NCBI GenBank assembly: GCA_018240065.1
Contig: JAFEGH010000006.1
Coordinates: 124,001 to 188,000, forward strand
Length of the DNA: 64,000 bases
From: Verrucomicrobiota bacterium
GTDB lineage: Bacteria > Chlamydiota > Chlamydiia > Chlamydiales > Rhabdochlamydiaceae
Direction: 5' to 3'
Below the pieces are notes generated by a model. That model did no database searches, was not told where the DNA came from, and saw nothing but the letters and a program-made list of their open reading frames with translations. The translations under genes and the position numbers were made by a program. Shown here piece by piece: positions 7,797 through 17,289 of the stretch (within the stretch, counting starts at the first letter, position 1; each line of letters starts with the position of its first letter).

Positions 7797-10160
7797 CTAG
7801 AATTGTCCTCCCATTGAGAAGAAGAACTTGCGCACTTCGCTATGTTCGTCGCGGTTGATCGGGAATCCCATTCCTAGGATCACAGGGACGCGATTGATGA
7901 GTTCCAGGCGGGCTCCGAAACCGGCGGTGCATCTGAAGGTCGAGAAAGTAAAGCTTTCCAGCGCGATGCTGCCGGCGTCAGCGAAGACAAAGCCGTCCAT
8001 GAAGGGGAAGATCTCGTGCAGGTACTCGATCGAGAGCACTGTTGCAGAAACTCCTCCTTTTGGATCGCCCCCTTTGAAGTGGGGCCCTAAGTCGAAATCG
8101 CGGTAGCCGCGGACGGAGTTGAGGCCGCCGATAAAGAAGCGTTCGCTCAATGGAATATCTTCGGGAGTGTCAGTCTTGAAGAGGGGTTGAATGAACCGCA
8201 TGTCCCAGCGGTACTTCATGATCCCGTGCTTCCACAGCTGCGTATAGTAGCTGTTGACATAGGCCAGGCGCAGGAAGTTATAGTCTCCCCATACGCCGAC
8301 CATTTCAGCCTCAAGAGAGGAGCGGAAGCCGTTGTGCGGCTTGACTGCGCTGTCAGTTGAGTCGAATGAAATAGACGAACCGATCCCTGAAATGACCCCT
8401 TCGTGGCCGCCCTGTTTGCGCTCCTGCTTTGAAGAGTGTTTCGGAACGTGGATCTGGGAGTTGCGGAAGCGGTACTTGGTGCCGAACGTCCAATAGTAGT
8501 TCAATGGATACGAGGCATACAGGGAGAATCCGAACGTGTTGATGTCGTAATCTTTTGAGATCAGCGTGCTATGCGATTCGGAGACGTCGAAACCGACCCT
8601 CCATAACGTGTCCCTGAAATAGGGCGTCAACCAGGAGATTGTATACGTTCTCTGCTTGGCGCCAAGGCTGGCTCTTGCATGGGCATATTCGCCGCCCCCT
8701 CGGAGTGAGGAGAGGCCGTCTTTAAAGACGCGGGGGATCCCTTTGTAGTTGAAGTTACTCTCGGAGAGGTCAAGGCCGCCGAAGACATCGTCCGCACTGG
8801 AAAATCCGAAGAATAGGCTGATATTGCCTGTCGTCGTTTCCTCGACTTCGATGTAGACGTCGCGGTAGTTTTCGCCGAGGGCCTGGTCGTCCTGTGTGCG
8901 GACAGCATAGACGTTGACGCTCTTGAAGTAGCCCATGTTCTCGAGGCGGTGCTGCGTCGCTTTGAGTTTCGCGCTATCAAATGTCTCGCCCGGGACAAGG
9001 AGCGACTCGCGCAGGATGACGTGCGCTTCGGTCTGGACGTTGCCGAATACGCGGACCATGCCGATCTTGTACTGCTGGCCTTCTTCGATGTTGTAGTAGA
9101 CGTTGTAGACAGGCTCATTGGGTTCGAGCTGGGTCTCATACTGGACGCTGGCGTCGATGTATCCTTTGCGGCCATAGAGATCTTTGATCGACTGCATCGA
9201 CTGGCGCAACTTATCCGGAGAGTAGACTCCTCCGGGACGAGCGGAGAAAACAGTGTCGATCTCTTTGTCGGTGAAGAGGGTGTTTCCTTTGAAAGTGATC
9301 TTCCCGAAATGGAAGACAGGTCCACGTTCGGCGTTGATCTCGAGGATGATTTTCCCTTCCGTCTTCGCTTCTTTGACGCGGATGTCGACTTTCGCGTCGG
9401 CGTAGCCGCGGTTCTGAAGGTAATTGACGATCGTCAGCTTGTCTTGTTCGAGCGCTTCTTCATGGTAGCTTCCGGTTCCGGTCAGCCAGCTGGTGAAGAG
9501 ATTGTATTTCTTGGTGTAGATCATCCCTAAGATTTCGCTGCGCTCAGCTTTAGTGAACCCTTTGAAGACGATATTGTCGATCTTGCCTGAACGTCCTTCG
9601 CGCACTTCGATCACGACATCGACTTCATTTGTTTTCGAGTCGGGAATGACGGCGTATTGAAGCTGAGATTCGAAGTACCCCTTTTTGACGTAGAATTCCT
9701 TCACTTTATTGAAGGCTTTGTTGAAGGCCTGACGGTTGAAGACGGCTTTGGGCTTGACGCCCAGTTCTTTTTGGAGGGTTTTCGTCTTGATATGGGTGTT
9801 GCCGCTCCATTTGATGGTGCGGATCATGGGACGGGGCCATACCTTGATAGTCAGGTAGACCTCTCCATTGTTCACCTGGATATTCGGCTCGACTCTGTCG
9901 TACTCGTCGGAGAGAGCTTTCAGGTCGCTGTCGAATGTCATCTGGGAGAAGGGGTCGCCGACCTTGGTCTTTAATCGTGAAATGACTGTTTTCGGGTCGA
10001 AGGAGGAGTTTGGAGGAAGGTTTTCCGCTTGGATGTCGATATTGGCGATTTTACGGTCTTCGAATGCCTCGACAGAAGAAGGATAAGCTGCCATCACAGA
10101 ATGCATGGGGGCGCAGGTGAAGGCGATCAGAGATAGATAGACGAGAAGTTTTTTGCTCAT
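7797..10160 (-). CDS. bamA: Outer-membrane protein assembly factor BamA (Omp85)
   Basis: Central component of the BAM complex, which folds barrels into the outer membrane. I start it at ATG 10160, because MSKKLLVYLSLIAFTCAP is a good signal peptide; an in-frame start 39 bases upstream would put extra charged residues before it. Five POTRA-like modules (about residues 35-420) precede a C-terminal 16-strand barrel with the family signature segment LNSVRGY and a terminal Phe (GGQF). The mature length of about 765 residues is typical. It is the first gene of the bamA-ompH-lpxD group. An imperfect palindrome lies just upstream (10204-10304). Confidence 0.97.
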   Translation of the reverse strand: MSKKLLVYLSLIAFTCAPMHSVMAAYPSSVEAFEDRKIANIDIQAENLPPNSSFDPKTVISRLKTKVGDPFSQMTFDSDLKALSDEYDRVEPNIQVNNGEVYLTIKVWPRPMIRTIKWSGNTHIKTKTLQKELGVKPKAVFNRQAFNKAFNKVKEFYVKKGYFESQLQYAVIPDSKTNEVDVVIEVREGRSGKIDNIVFKGFTKAERSEILGMIYTKKYNLFTSWLTGTGSYHEEALEQDKLTIVNYLQNRGYADAKVDIRVKEAKTEGKIILEINAERGPVFHFGKITFKGNTLFTDKEIDTVFSARPGGVYSPDKLRQSMQSIKDLYGRKGYIDASVQYETQLEPNEPVYNVYYNIEEGQQYKIGMVRVFGNVQTEAHVILRESLLVPGETFDSAKLKATQHRLENMGYFKSVNVYAVRTQDDQALGENYRDVYIEVEETTTGNISLFFGFSSADDVFGGLDLSESNFNYKGIPRVFKDGLSSLRGGGEYAHARASLGAKQRTYTISWLTPYFRDTLWRVGFDVSESHSTLISKDYDINTFGFSLYASYPLNYYWTFGTKYRFRNSQIHVPKHSSKQERKQGGHEGVISGIGSSISFDSTDSAVKPHNGFRSSLEAEMVGVWGDYNFLRLAYVNSYYTQLWKHGIMKYRWDMRFIQPLFKTDTPEDIPLSERFFIGGLNSVRGYRDFDLGPHFKGGDPKGGVSATVLSIEYLHEIFPFMDGFVFADAGSIALESFTFSTFRCTAGFGARLELINRVPVILGMGFPINRDEHSEVRKFFFSMGGQF

Positions 10161-10203
10161 GTTGAGTATTTCCGCTTGGCGTTCGAGTTTCACAAACATT
10201 CCG

Positions 10204-10304
10204 ACTGGACTTTGCCGTTGGATGAGTTGCGTTCCGTCTATTGCATTCTTCCAGAAGGAGGAGCTCTAGCAAGAAATCAACTCCCTCAAATGGTAAAGTC
10301 CAGT
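10204..10304. repeat. Imperfect inverted repeat between bamA and recR
   Basis: The arms 10204-10216 (ACTGGACTTTGCC) and 10292-10304 (GGTAAAGTCCAGT) match at 12 of 13 positions. With one gap the similarity extends inward to roughly 30 bases per arm (about 24 matches by eye), leaving a loop of about 40 bases. Some mismatches would be G-U pairs in plus-strand RNA. It could be a structured leader, a terminator remnant or a small palindromic element. No flanking target duplication was noticed. Confidence 0.5.
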
Positions 10305-10387
10305 TTGAGTTGGCCGATTATAAAGAATCCAAAGGAATATTTGCAAACCGAGAGGAAACCAGCGGGTGGATTTTTTTATGACGACAA

Positions 10388-10987
10388 CTAAAAAGTTTGC
10401 CGACCTGTGAGGGCTCGTGCCAGAGTCCCGCCATCGACAAAGTCCAGGGAGCTGCCGATGGGGATGCCGAAGGCCAGTCGGGAGACGGGGAGTCCCCAGT
10501 TCTGGATCTGTTCTTTAAGAAAAAGGGAAGTGGTGTCTCCTTCCAGGGTAGAGTCGAGAGCGATAATGATTTCCTTAGCCTGAAGAGATGTGATTCTTTT
10601 TTTTAAATGTTCGAGGTTTAAATGTTCAGGGGTTTTCCCATCGATAGGAGACAGGAGTCCGCCAAGTACATGGTATAGTCCGCGATAGGCGCCTGTTTCA
10701 TCGATGGAGTAGGCATCCCTGGGATTGGCGATGATGCAAAGCTGGGACTTGTCCCTTGCTGGGCTGTGGCAGAATGCGCACTGGCCGCTGTCTGTGAGGC
10801 AATGGCATTCAGTGCAGTGGGTGATTTTTTCTTTTAAATGGGAAAGGAGGGACGCAAACGTATGCAGTTCCGCCTCTTGCCAGTTGAGCAGCTGAAAGGC
10901 GAACCGTTCTGCTGTCTTTGTTCCGACGCCGGGCAGTTTTTTAAGAAAGGCGATCAGATGGATGAGGTCGACGGGGTATTTGGCCAT
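10388..10987 (-). CDS. recR: Recombination mediator RecR
   Basis: RecF-pathway protein that, with RecO, loads RecA on SSB-coated gapped DNA. In order it has a helix-hairpin-helix (LPGVGTKTAERFAF, about residues 14-28), a four-Cys zinc finger (CTECHC then CAFC, about 57-72) and a TOPRIM domain with the E-D motif region to the C-terminus. Length 199 is exactly that of the family. It lies between bamA and fabH, divergent from fabH. The start ATG at 10987 agrees with the family N-terminus. Confidence 0.97.
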   Translation of the reverse strand: MAKYPVDLIHLIAFLKKLPGVGTKTAERFAFQLLNWQEAELHTFASLLSHLKEKITHCTECHCLTDSGQCAFCHSPARDKSQLCIIANPRDAYSIDETGAYRGLYHVLGGLLSPIDGKTPEHLNLEHLKKRITSLQAKEIIIALDSTLEGDTTSLFLKEQIQNWGLPVSRLAFGIPIGSSLDFVDGGTLARALTGRQTF

Positions 10988-11164
10988 GGCGGTAGAATCC
11001 TTTTTTTATTTAAGGGTACTAGAGAGGAGATTTTTCCTGAATCAGTCTTTGTGTAAAGATTAAAATTAAAATTATTAGTGTAAATTTGGCTCGAAATAAA
11101 GCTTTTCATTTTTATATGGGCTGGGGTAAAATTGCTGCTGGTTTACACTTAAATTTTTGTATTC

Positions 11165-12175
11165 ATGAAGACATTTGCAAAAGCTCGAATTATAGGGACC
11201 GGCTGTTATCTTCCGGAACGGATTCTGTCCAATCAGGACCTCGAAAAAATGGTCGAGACTTCTGATGAATGGATCGTTTCGCGCACTGGTATGAAAGAGA
11301 GGCGCATCGCCCGCTCTGACGAGTTCACTTCCGACATGGGGTATGCGGCGTCCCTCCGCGCGCTCGAAGCGGCTCAAATCCCTGCAGAAGAGATCGACCT
11401 TATCCTGGTCGCCACTTTGACACCCGATTTCGTCTTCCCGAGTACTGCCTGCCTGCTGCAAGCACGCCTCAAAGCTGTGAACGCCGCGGCCATCGACATC
11501 CAGGCTGCATGCACAGGATACATTTACGCCCTTTCCCAGGCCAAGGCCTATATTGATTCCGGCCTGTATAAGAACATCTTGATCGTCGCCTCGGAAAAAC
11601 TCTCTTCGATCGTCAACTATAAGGATCGCAATACCTGCGTGCTGTTCGGCGACGGAGCTTCGGCGTGCATCGTCTCCAGCCGCGGCAAAGGTCTCGTCAT
11701 CCAGGACGTCCGGCTCGGCGCAGACGGCGAGCTTGCCGAACTTTTGATCCTACCCGCAGGAGGCTCGCGCAATCCCGCAACGTGCGATACTGTCGCCTCC
11801 GAACTTCATTACCTGAAGATGGAAGGGAAAGAGGTATTCAAACACGCGGTCAGGCGCATGGAATCGGCCTCCAAACAGTGTCTTGACTGCGCCGGACTCA
11901 CCGAATCCGACATCAGCTGGCTCATCCCGCACCAGGCGAACATGCGCATCATCGAAGCGATCGCCAAGCGTTTCGCGGTTCCGACAGAGCGCGTCTATCT
12001 CACGATCCATAAATATGGCAACACATCCGCATCCTCGGTCGGTATAGCTCTTGACGAGCTCTTGCGGGAAAAAGGTGTCAAAGACGGAGAGAATATTCTT
12101 CTCACCGCGTTTGGCGCCGGACTTACCTGGGGAGCATCCGTGTTGACCTGGACAGATGAGGATTCCCATGAGTAA
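11165..12175 (+). CDS. fabH: 3-oxoacyl-ACP synthase III
   Basis: Initiates type II fatty acid synthesis by condensing acetyl-CoA with malonyl-ACP. The catalytic triad is visible: Cys116 in AACTGY, His256 in IPHQAN and Asn286 in GNTSASS. Length 336 is typical. It is the first gene of a fabH-fabD-fabG-acpP operon and shares 8 bases with fabD (ATGAGTAA). An AT-rich 177-base gap upstream separates it from the divergent recR and should hold both promoters. Certain in family; FabH of chlamydiae is expected to prefer the straight or branched starter unit available, which sequence does not settle. Confidence 0.97.
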   Translation: MKTFAKARIIGTGCYLPERILSNQDLEKMVETSDEWIVSRTGMKERRIARSDEFTSDMGYAASLRALEAAQIPAEEIDLILVATLTPDFVFPSTACLLQARLKAVNAAAIDIQAACTGYIYALSQAKAYIDSGLYKNILIVASEKLSSIVNYKDRNTCVLFGDGASACIVSSRGKGLVIQDVRLGADGELAELLILPAGGSRNPATCDTVASELHYLKMEGKEVFKHAVRRMESASKQCLDCAGLTESDISWLIPHQANMRIIEAIAKRFAVPTERVYLTIHKYGNTSASSVGIALDELLREKGVKDGENILLTAFGAGLTWGASVLTWTDEDSHE

Positions 12176-13130
12176 GAAATTTGCTTTTCTCTTTCCCGGC
12201 CAAGGGGCTCAATATCCAGGCATGGGAAAAGATTTTTATGACCAGTTCCCGATCGCCCGTCAGACATTCGAAGAGGCAGACGAGTTTCTAAGCCGTCCAT
12301 TCTCAAAACTTGTCTTCGAAGGACCTTCCGATGAGCTGACGCTGACGAAGAACAGCCAGATCGCCATCTATATTGCCAGCATTGCTGCACTGCGTGTCGT
12401 CCAGCAGCAATTTCCCGATCTGAAACCATCTGTTTGCGCAGGCCTTAGCCTCGGCGAGTACACCGCGCTTACAGCTGCTGGCAAGATCGCTTTTACCGAC
12501 TGCCTCGACCTGGTGCGCACGCGCGCTGAGGCGATGCACATGGCGTGCGAAGAGACAAAAGGGTCGATGCAGGTCGTCCTCGGCATGGCCGAAGAGGCTG
12601 TTGAGACTGTCATCCGGGCACTCAACCCTCCGCATCCCGTCTGGGTCGCAAACCTCAATTGCCCGGGTCAGGTCGTCATCGCCGGTTCGGTTGAAGCCTT
12701 AGTCATAGCGGGAGCAGCCCTCAAAGAAAAAGGGGCAAAGCGGGTCTTGCCTTTAGAAGTTTCCGGCGCGTTCCATAGCGGACTGATGCGCTCGGCCCAG
12801 GAGAAGCTCGCTGCTAAAATCGCAACTGTCCCGTTTCAGGAAAGCCCGATCGAAATCGTGATGAACGTCCCAGGCGATATCGTCGCCTCCGCCCAGCAGA
12901 TGCGGCAAGTGTTGATCGATCAGGTCGCCAGCCCTGTCCGTTGGGAAAAAGGGATCCGCAAAATGATGGAGAGCAAGATCGATATCTATGTGGAAATGGG
13001 CCCGGGCAAAACACTCAGCGGTATGAATAAAAGGATCGGCGTGGCAGAGCCTACCTACAGCATCGAGAAAACTGCCGATCTGCAAGAGTTAAATAAACTG
13101 ATGGAGTCTTATGCAACTGTTGAAAGCTAA
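12168..13130 (+). CDS. fabD: Malonyl-CoA:ACP transacylase
   Basis: Loads malonyl groups from CoA onto ACP. ATG 12168 is chosen because it gives the conserved N-terminus MSKKFAFLFPGQGAQ; an upstream in-frame start adds only four residues. The active-site serine is Ser94 in GLSLGEY, and the catalytic His is in GAFHSGLM. Length 320 is slightly above the usual 310. The start overlaps the fabH stop by 8 bases and the stop overlaps fabG by 20 bases, so translation of the three is probably coupled. Confidence 0.97.
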   Translation: MSKKFAFLFPGQGAQYPGMGKDFYDQFPIARQTFEEADEFLSRPFSKLVFEGPSDELTLTKNSQIAIYIASIAALRVVQQQFPDLKPSVCAGLSLGEYTALTAAGKIAFTDCLDLVRTRAEAMHMACEETKGSMQVVLGMAEEAVETVIRALNPPHPVWVANLNCPGQVVIAGSVEALVIAGAALKEKGAKRVLPLEVSGAFHSGLMRSAQEKLAAKIATVPFQESPIEIVMNVPGDIVASAQQMRQVLIDQVASPVRWEKGIRKMMESKIDIYVEMGPGKTLSGMNKRIGVAEPTYSIEKTADLQELNKLMESYATVES

Positions 13131-13866
13131 GAAAGCTCTGATCACCGGTGGAACCGCAGGGATCGGCAAAGAGATCGCAATCGCATTTGCCAAACAGGGA
13201 GCCGATGTCGCGATTTTTGGAACGAATGAAGAGAGGGCAGCCGCAGTCCTGGCTGAACTCGAACAGTCCCGCCTGACCCCTGAACAGCGTTTCGCCTCTT
13301 TCATTGTCAACGTCTCTGAAAAAACATCTGTTGAAAGCACGATCCAGCAACTCATCGCGGTTTGGGGACAAGTCGACATTCTTGTCAACAATGCAGGGAT
13401 CACTCGCGACGGACTCCTGATGCGCATGTCGGAAGAGGATTGGGACCAGGTTATCGATGTGAACCTGAAATCGGTTTACAATACATGCCAGGCGCTCGTG
13501 CGTCCGATGATCAAAGCCAAAGGCGGCAAGATTATCAACATCTCCTCTGTTGTGGGCTTGACAGGAAATGCCGGACAAGCCAATTATGCTGCATCAAAAT
13601 CAGGGATGATCGGCTTCACAAAAGCTTTAGCTCAGGAGCTTGCAACGCGCAATATCTGCGTCAATTGCATCGCTCCGGGATTTATCCAGACTCGTATGAC
13701 CGGTGCCCTCAATGATGGGCAGAAAGAGGGAATCCTCAAAAAAATCCCGATGGGACGAATGGGAGAACCTCAAGACATCGCTAACGCGGCTGTTTTCCTC
13801 GCCAGCAACCTCTCTGACTATGTCACTGGTCAGGTTCTCACGGTTGACGGCGGGATGGTCATGTGA
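13111..13866 (+). CDS. fabG: 3-oxoacyl-ACP reductase
   Basis: NADPH-dependent short-chain dehydrogenase that reduces 3-oxoacyl-ACP. It has the cofactor motif TGGTAGIG (12-19), NNAG (93-96), catalytic Ser145/146, and Tyr159 and Lys163 in YAASK. Length 251 is typical. It begins 20 bases inside fabD and ends 36 bases before acpP, so it lies within the fab operon. The C-terminus GQVLTVDGGMVM is characteristic of FabG. Confidence 0.97.
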   Translation: MQLLKAKKALITGGTAGIGKEIAIAFAKQGADVAIFGTNEERAAAVLAELEQSRLTPEQRFASFIVNVSEKTSVESTIQQLIAVWGQVDILVNNAGITRDGLLMRMSEEDWDQVIDVNLKSVYNTCQALVRPMIKAKGGKIINISSVVGLTGNAGQANYAASKSGMIGFTKALAQELATRNICVNCIAPGFIQTRMTGALNDGQKEGILKKIPMGRMGEPQDIANAAVFLASNLSDYVTGQVLTVDGGMVM

Positions 13867-13902
13867 TGAATTTTTATTAGTAACAAACGTAAAGGAACGC
13901 CT

Positions 13903-14136
13903 ATGTCAATTCAGAAAGAAGTCATCGATATCGTCGTTGAGCAACTCGGTGTCGATGCCAATGATGTCACACTAGAAAAGTCTTTCGTAGAAGATCTGAA
14001 CGCAGACTCTCTTGACTTAACTGAGCTCATCATGACATTCGAAGAGCGCTTTGGTTTCGAAATCGCTGAAGAAGAAGCTGAAAAGCTCAAGACTGTAGGC
14101 GATGTCGTCAATCACATTCAGAAGAAAAAAGGTTAA
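13903..14136 (+). CDS. acpP: Acyl carrier protein
   Basis: Carries growing acyl chains for FabD/FabH/FabG and supplies hydroxyacyl donors for lipid A (LpxD). The 77-residue acidic protein has the phosphopantetheine site DSLD with Ser36, to be modified by AcpS (encoded at 22565-22960). A good ribosome site (AAAGGAAC) lies before the ATG. Last gene of the fab operon, convergent with the 528-aa gene. Confidence 0.98.
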   Translation: MSIQKEVIDIVVEQLGVDANDVTLEKSFVEDLNADSLDLTELIMTFEERFGFEIAEEEAEKLKTVGDVVNHIQKKKG

Positions 14137-14204
14137 TCCTTCCCTCTTCCTGTCCCCTCGTAATGGCTTAATGCGTGAAGCATCGGCTTTCCGGGGGGAT
14201 TCTC

Positions 14205-15791
14205 TTATGATTCTTCAGTATGCGGAGCTGTCCTGAGCTCAAAACTCAAGCAATGCGGACCCAACTGCGATGTGGGACTGTTTAGGTCATGCATCGCCTC
14301 TGTAAAGTCGTTGTCGTCCTCAGGAGACCTCCCTGCGAAATATACCGCGATATTCTTGCAATGGCGATTTAAAAATTCGACATAGGCATCCATCAATATC
14401 CCTCCCAATTTTCCGCCTGTCTTTGCACCTGAGGCGATGTAATAGTAGTGTTTTGTTTTTGGGGAAAATCCGGTCAGGCAATTCAGAAAGTTTATGTTTT
14501 GTGTTTTGAGTGCGGCATTATATCCATAAAATGCTCCCGGGGTGGGGATTAAATGGAATCCTGCTTCTTGCAGTTCTCTTTTGACTTCTCCCAGCACTGG
14601 CTTTAATTCGTTGCCGAGCTTTGCTGTCGTCGCTATGAAGTGCTCGAGCTCAGAGATGTCGACCTCCGAAATCTGCAGCGCAACAGCATTCTCGTTGATC
14701 ATATTTAGCACTGCAACCGCCTCGTCAAAGTCCTGAACAAAAAGGGATCCTTTTGGCCCTGGAGCTATCATCAGATCAAGATGGTAGGCAGGCTGCTCTA
14801 CAAAGACGACTTGCTCTGCACTGCATCCAATTTCCGCGGGAAAAATCCTGTTTTTCACAAATTCATGCTGGGCAAGGTATCGGGTGGCGATCGTGCGCCC
14901 CTTTACTTTATCTGCCTGCGTATCAAAGGAGAATACCTTCAAGAGTCCCATCGCCGCCATTTCACGAAGGACGATCTCTATGTCATCATCGGTTAAGAGT
15001 TTGGAAGTTAAGGCTGCTTCCTTATCAATGAGGTCTGGAATTTTCCCCTCTAAATACAATTTGTTCACATCAGTTGAATATTTGCTGAGCAGAAGGCTCT
15101 CATTTAAATAGCTGGTGTTGGGACGATTAGGGTCAGGCGTCGCAAACCATTGATCTATGCGCAGAACTTGATGGGTCACAATGGATAGGTCTCTTCCAAA
15201 GACATAACGTGGTTTTCCATCCATTGCAGTGATCTCGAAACAATTTCCTCCTTCAAAATATAGGCGGGACTCTCTCTGCCTACCCTGCTCGAGCCCATCA
15301 GCTGTTCTCTGATGGAGTTTGGCTTTTGCGACATTGCCGATCGTCGATCCTATAAACGAGGGATGGCTTGTCAGAGCGGCTGAATGATTCTTGAGTAAAT
15401 GGATACGCGAAACCATTCTTACGAGGGCATTTTGCAGACTGGAAGAACAGGAAGGCGTTAAAACATGGCCGTCTGCGGTAGAAAGCTTTGCATCGCGGAT
15501 TGAGTAGATCGAATACTTTGGTTCTGAATGCTCAACTTTGAACCCTTCCAGTACTCCAATCTCCTTCACGTTTTCGAAGAAACAGCTGCTGAAGCCCTTT
15601 TTTGGGGTGCAGAAAAGGAGTTTTTCAATCACTCTCCCGAAGTCATTTTGTGTTGAATAGGTGAATTTGGACGGGTTCGCCTGGGTAGGAGATTGGCCGT
15701 AAAGATGGGCACAGGTCATTCTCACTTCATCGCATGCTGCTCTGGGCTGCATCGGAATTCTCAACGCGCTTGCGGGTAATGTAGCTGCCAT
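14205..15791 (-). CDS. Unknown 528-aa protein, possibly of the guanidine-modifying (deiminase) fold
   Basis: Not firmly recognised. Two motifs recall the agmatine/peptidyl-arginine deiminase and amidinotransferase superfamily: EGGN at 180-183 and HLD at 337-339, in an order and spacing compatible with the acidic/His-Asp residues of that fold. Candidate nucleophilic cysteines are Cys438 (in NFLNCLTG) or Cys478. There is no signal peptide or membrane segment. The N-terminal 150 residues are unlike known deiminases. It stands alone between acpP and the polyamine transporter operon. That neighbourhood is suggestive, since agmatine deiminase feeds putrescine synthesis, but it is not proof. It could equally be a host-directed effector. 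Confidence 0.75.
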   Translation of the reverse strand: MAATLPASALRIPMQPRAACDEVRMTCAHLYGQSPTQANPSKFTYSTQNDFGRVIEKLLFCTPKKGFSSCFFENVKEIGVLEGFKVEHSEPKYSIYSIRDAKLSTADGHVLTPSCSSSLQNALVRMVSRIHLLKNHSAALTSHPSFIGSTIGNVAKAKLHQRTADGLEQGRQRESRLYFEGGNCFEITAMDGKPRYVFGRDLSIVTHQVLRIDQWFATPDPNRPNTSYLNESLLLSKYSTDVNKLYLEGKIPDLIDKEAALTSKLLTDDDIEIVLREMAAMGLLKVFSFDTQADKVKGRTIATRYLAQHEFVKNRIFPAEIGCSAEQVVFVEQPAYHLDLMIAPGPKGSLFVQDFDEAVAVLNMINENAVALQISEVDISELEHFIATTAKLGNELKPVLGEVKRELQEAGFHLIPTPGAFYGYNAALKTQNINFLNCLTGFSPKTKHYYYIASGAKTGGKLGGILMDAYVEFLNRHCKNIAVYFAGRSPEDDNDFTEAMHDLNSPTSQLGPHCLSFELRTAPHTEES

Positions 15792-15867
15792 TTGCTTCCT
15801 ATGAAATTAGAGGTGGCAGTATAGCGGACAGTCGAGAATTTTAAAGTGGGAAAATGCGGGATGAAAA

Positions 15868-16206
15868 TCAGAGGGCGATGTAGATGGCGATGAAGCCGTA
15901 TTGCGCGACTTCTTCGGGTGTGCTCCATTTGGAGTACACCTTCAGAGCCTCCTCCATGGTTTCGACGCCGGGCAGGGCTTTCTCGACAGTGACGGCATTC
16001 AAGTACTCTTCGATGGAGGCGAACTTTTTGATGTCGGCACATTTTGCCCGGAAGCGCTGCTCTTTGCAGAAAAGCTCGATCGCATCCCCGGGGCGGATAT
16101 TCTGGTACTTGGGAGAATTCTTTCTTCCTGTGAGTGGTTTGGCCCCGCTTCGAATAAGAGAGAACCAGGGCTCTTCGCATTCGATCATGTGCAGTTTTTG
16201 CTCCAT
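15868..16206 (-). CDS. ASCH-domain protein
   Basis: Small protein (112 residues) with the features of the ASCH fold, a PUA-like beta barrel thought to bind RNA or modified nucleotides: EPWFSLIRSGAKP near the start, a TGRKN segment, and RPGDAIELF. It is the last gene of the potABCD group. ATG 16206 begins one base after the potD stop; an alternative in-frame start at 16224 would overlap potD by 17 bases. Some ASCH proteins are RNA-binding or amidohydrolases acting on modified cytidine, so no function is assigned here. Confidence 0.8.
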   Translation of the reverse strand: MEQKLHMIECEEPWFSLIRSGAKPLTGRKNSPKYQNIRPGDAIELFCKEQRFRAKCADIKKFASIEEYLNAVTVEKALPGVETMEEALKVYSKWSTPEEVAQYGFIAIYIAL

Positions 16207-16207
16207 A

Positions 16208-17287
16208 TCAGTACAGATCGCCATTCTTGACTTCTACCCAGATATCGCGCGTTTCGTCTTCGGGGAGAACGTTGCGGATGAAGTGGTAATTTTTAAAGTC
16301 CTCTTCCGTCGATAGCATGATCTTGGCCGCTTCTTCGTCCATGTGCAGGATCTCAGGCGCATAGAGAGTGGATGGAAACAGGGCGAAGGTGTCGAAGTGG
16401 GTGGCGACCGATTTGGGGCTGCTCAGATAATTGATGAACTTGAAGACGAGTTCTTCTTTCTGGCTGGGTTTGGGGATGCAGAAGCTTTCGATTGTGATGA
16501 AGCTGCCTTCTTTGGGAACAACGAAACCGACAAAATCGAACTGACGTTTGGAGCGCCAGATGTAAGATGTGGAAGCGACGACGACAGCGACGTTCTTGGT
16601 GGCGAGAAAGTAATCTCCTCTGAAGTTGACGTAAGCGGCGACCCAGGGTTTCTGCTGGAAGAGAACTTCTTTGATTTCCTGTGTCTGAACAGGCGTCAAA
16701 TTGTCGACCATTCCGTAGAGATAAAAGGAAGCGAACTCGACCGCTTCGATCGGGTCGTTGTTCATTGCGATCTTATATTTAACTACGTTGGGATCAAAGA
16801 TCATGCCCCAGGAAGGAGGCGTGGGATGAAGCTTAAAATAATCTTTGTCGACGCCGAAGCCAAACAGCTCCCATTCGAAGGGGATCGAATAGGTATTATC
16901 CGGGTCGTAATAGTGGCCAAGGAGGTTCTTGTTTACTTTATCCCAGTGGACGAACAGAGATTTGTCGAGAGCCTTGATCAGGTCTTCTTTGATCAGGATG
17001 TTGACGGCGTAGTCCGATGGGATGATCAAATCGTACCCTTCGCCTTTGGTGGCTTTGAGCTTGACGATCAGTTCTTCGTTGGATGAGTAGTAGCTTAAAT
17101 TGAGCTTGATGCCTGTTTCTTTCTCAAAGTCAGCGACTACGGAGGCTTCCAGGATGTCGCCCCAGACGAAGACGTTGATCGTGTTGTCATCATATTTGAG
17201 TATTTTCCACTTAGGCCAGTAGAGGCCGCAAAAAATAAGAGCGATCCAAATCACAATGACAGTGGTGCGAATGAAGAATTTTTTCAT
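16208..17287 (-). CDS. potD: Spermidine/putrescine-binding periplasmic protein
   Basis: Substrate-binding protein of a polyamine ABC transporter. An N-terminal hydrophobic segment (about residues 6-24) serves as signal or anchor; it contains a Cys (LIFCG) that does not form a good lipobox. The remaining extracytoplasmic domain has PotD features, including NVFVWGDI near the start and the two-lobe solute-binding fold. Length 359 is close to E. coli PotD (348). It begins 2 bases after potC, and the operon order is potA-potB-potC-potD. Confidence 0.92.
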   Translation of the reverse strand: MKKFFIRTTVIVIWIALIFCGLYWPKWKILKYDDNTINVFVWGDILEASVVADFEKETGIKLNLSYYSSNEELIVKLKATKGEGYDLIIPSDYAVNILIKEDLIKALDKSLFVHWDKVNKNLLGHYYDPDNTYSIPFEWELFGFGVDKDYFKLHPTPPSWGMIFDPNVVKYKIAMNNDPIEAVEFASFYLYGMVDNLTPVQTQEIKEVLFQQKPWVAAYVNFRGDYFLATKNVAVVVASTSYIWRSKRQFDFVGFVVPKEGSFITIESFCIPKPSQKEELVFKFINYLSSPKSVATHFDTFALFPSTLYAPEILHMDEEAAKIMLSTEEDFKNYHFIRNVLPEDETRDIWVEVKNGDLY

Positions 17288-17289
17288 AG

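Noticed and set aside
8627-9325. Long Ser-rich open frame inside bamA
   Set aside because: It is an out-of-frame shadow of bamA on the same strand, with the low-complexity composition expected of a shifted frame.
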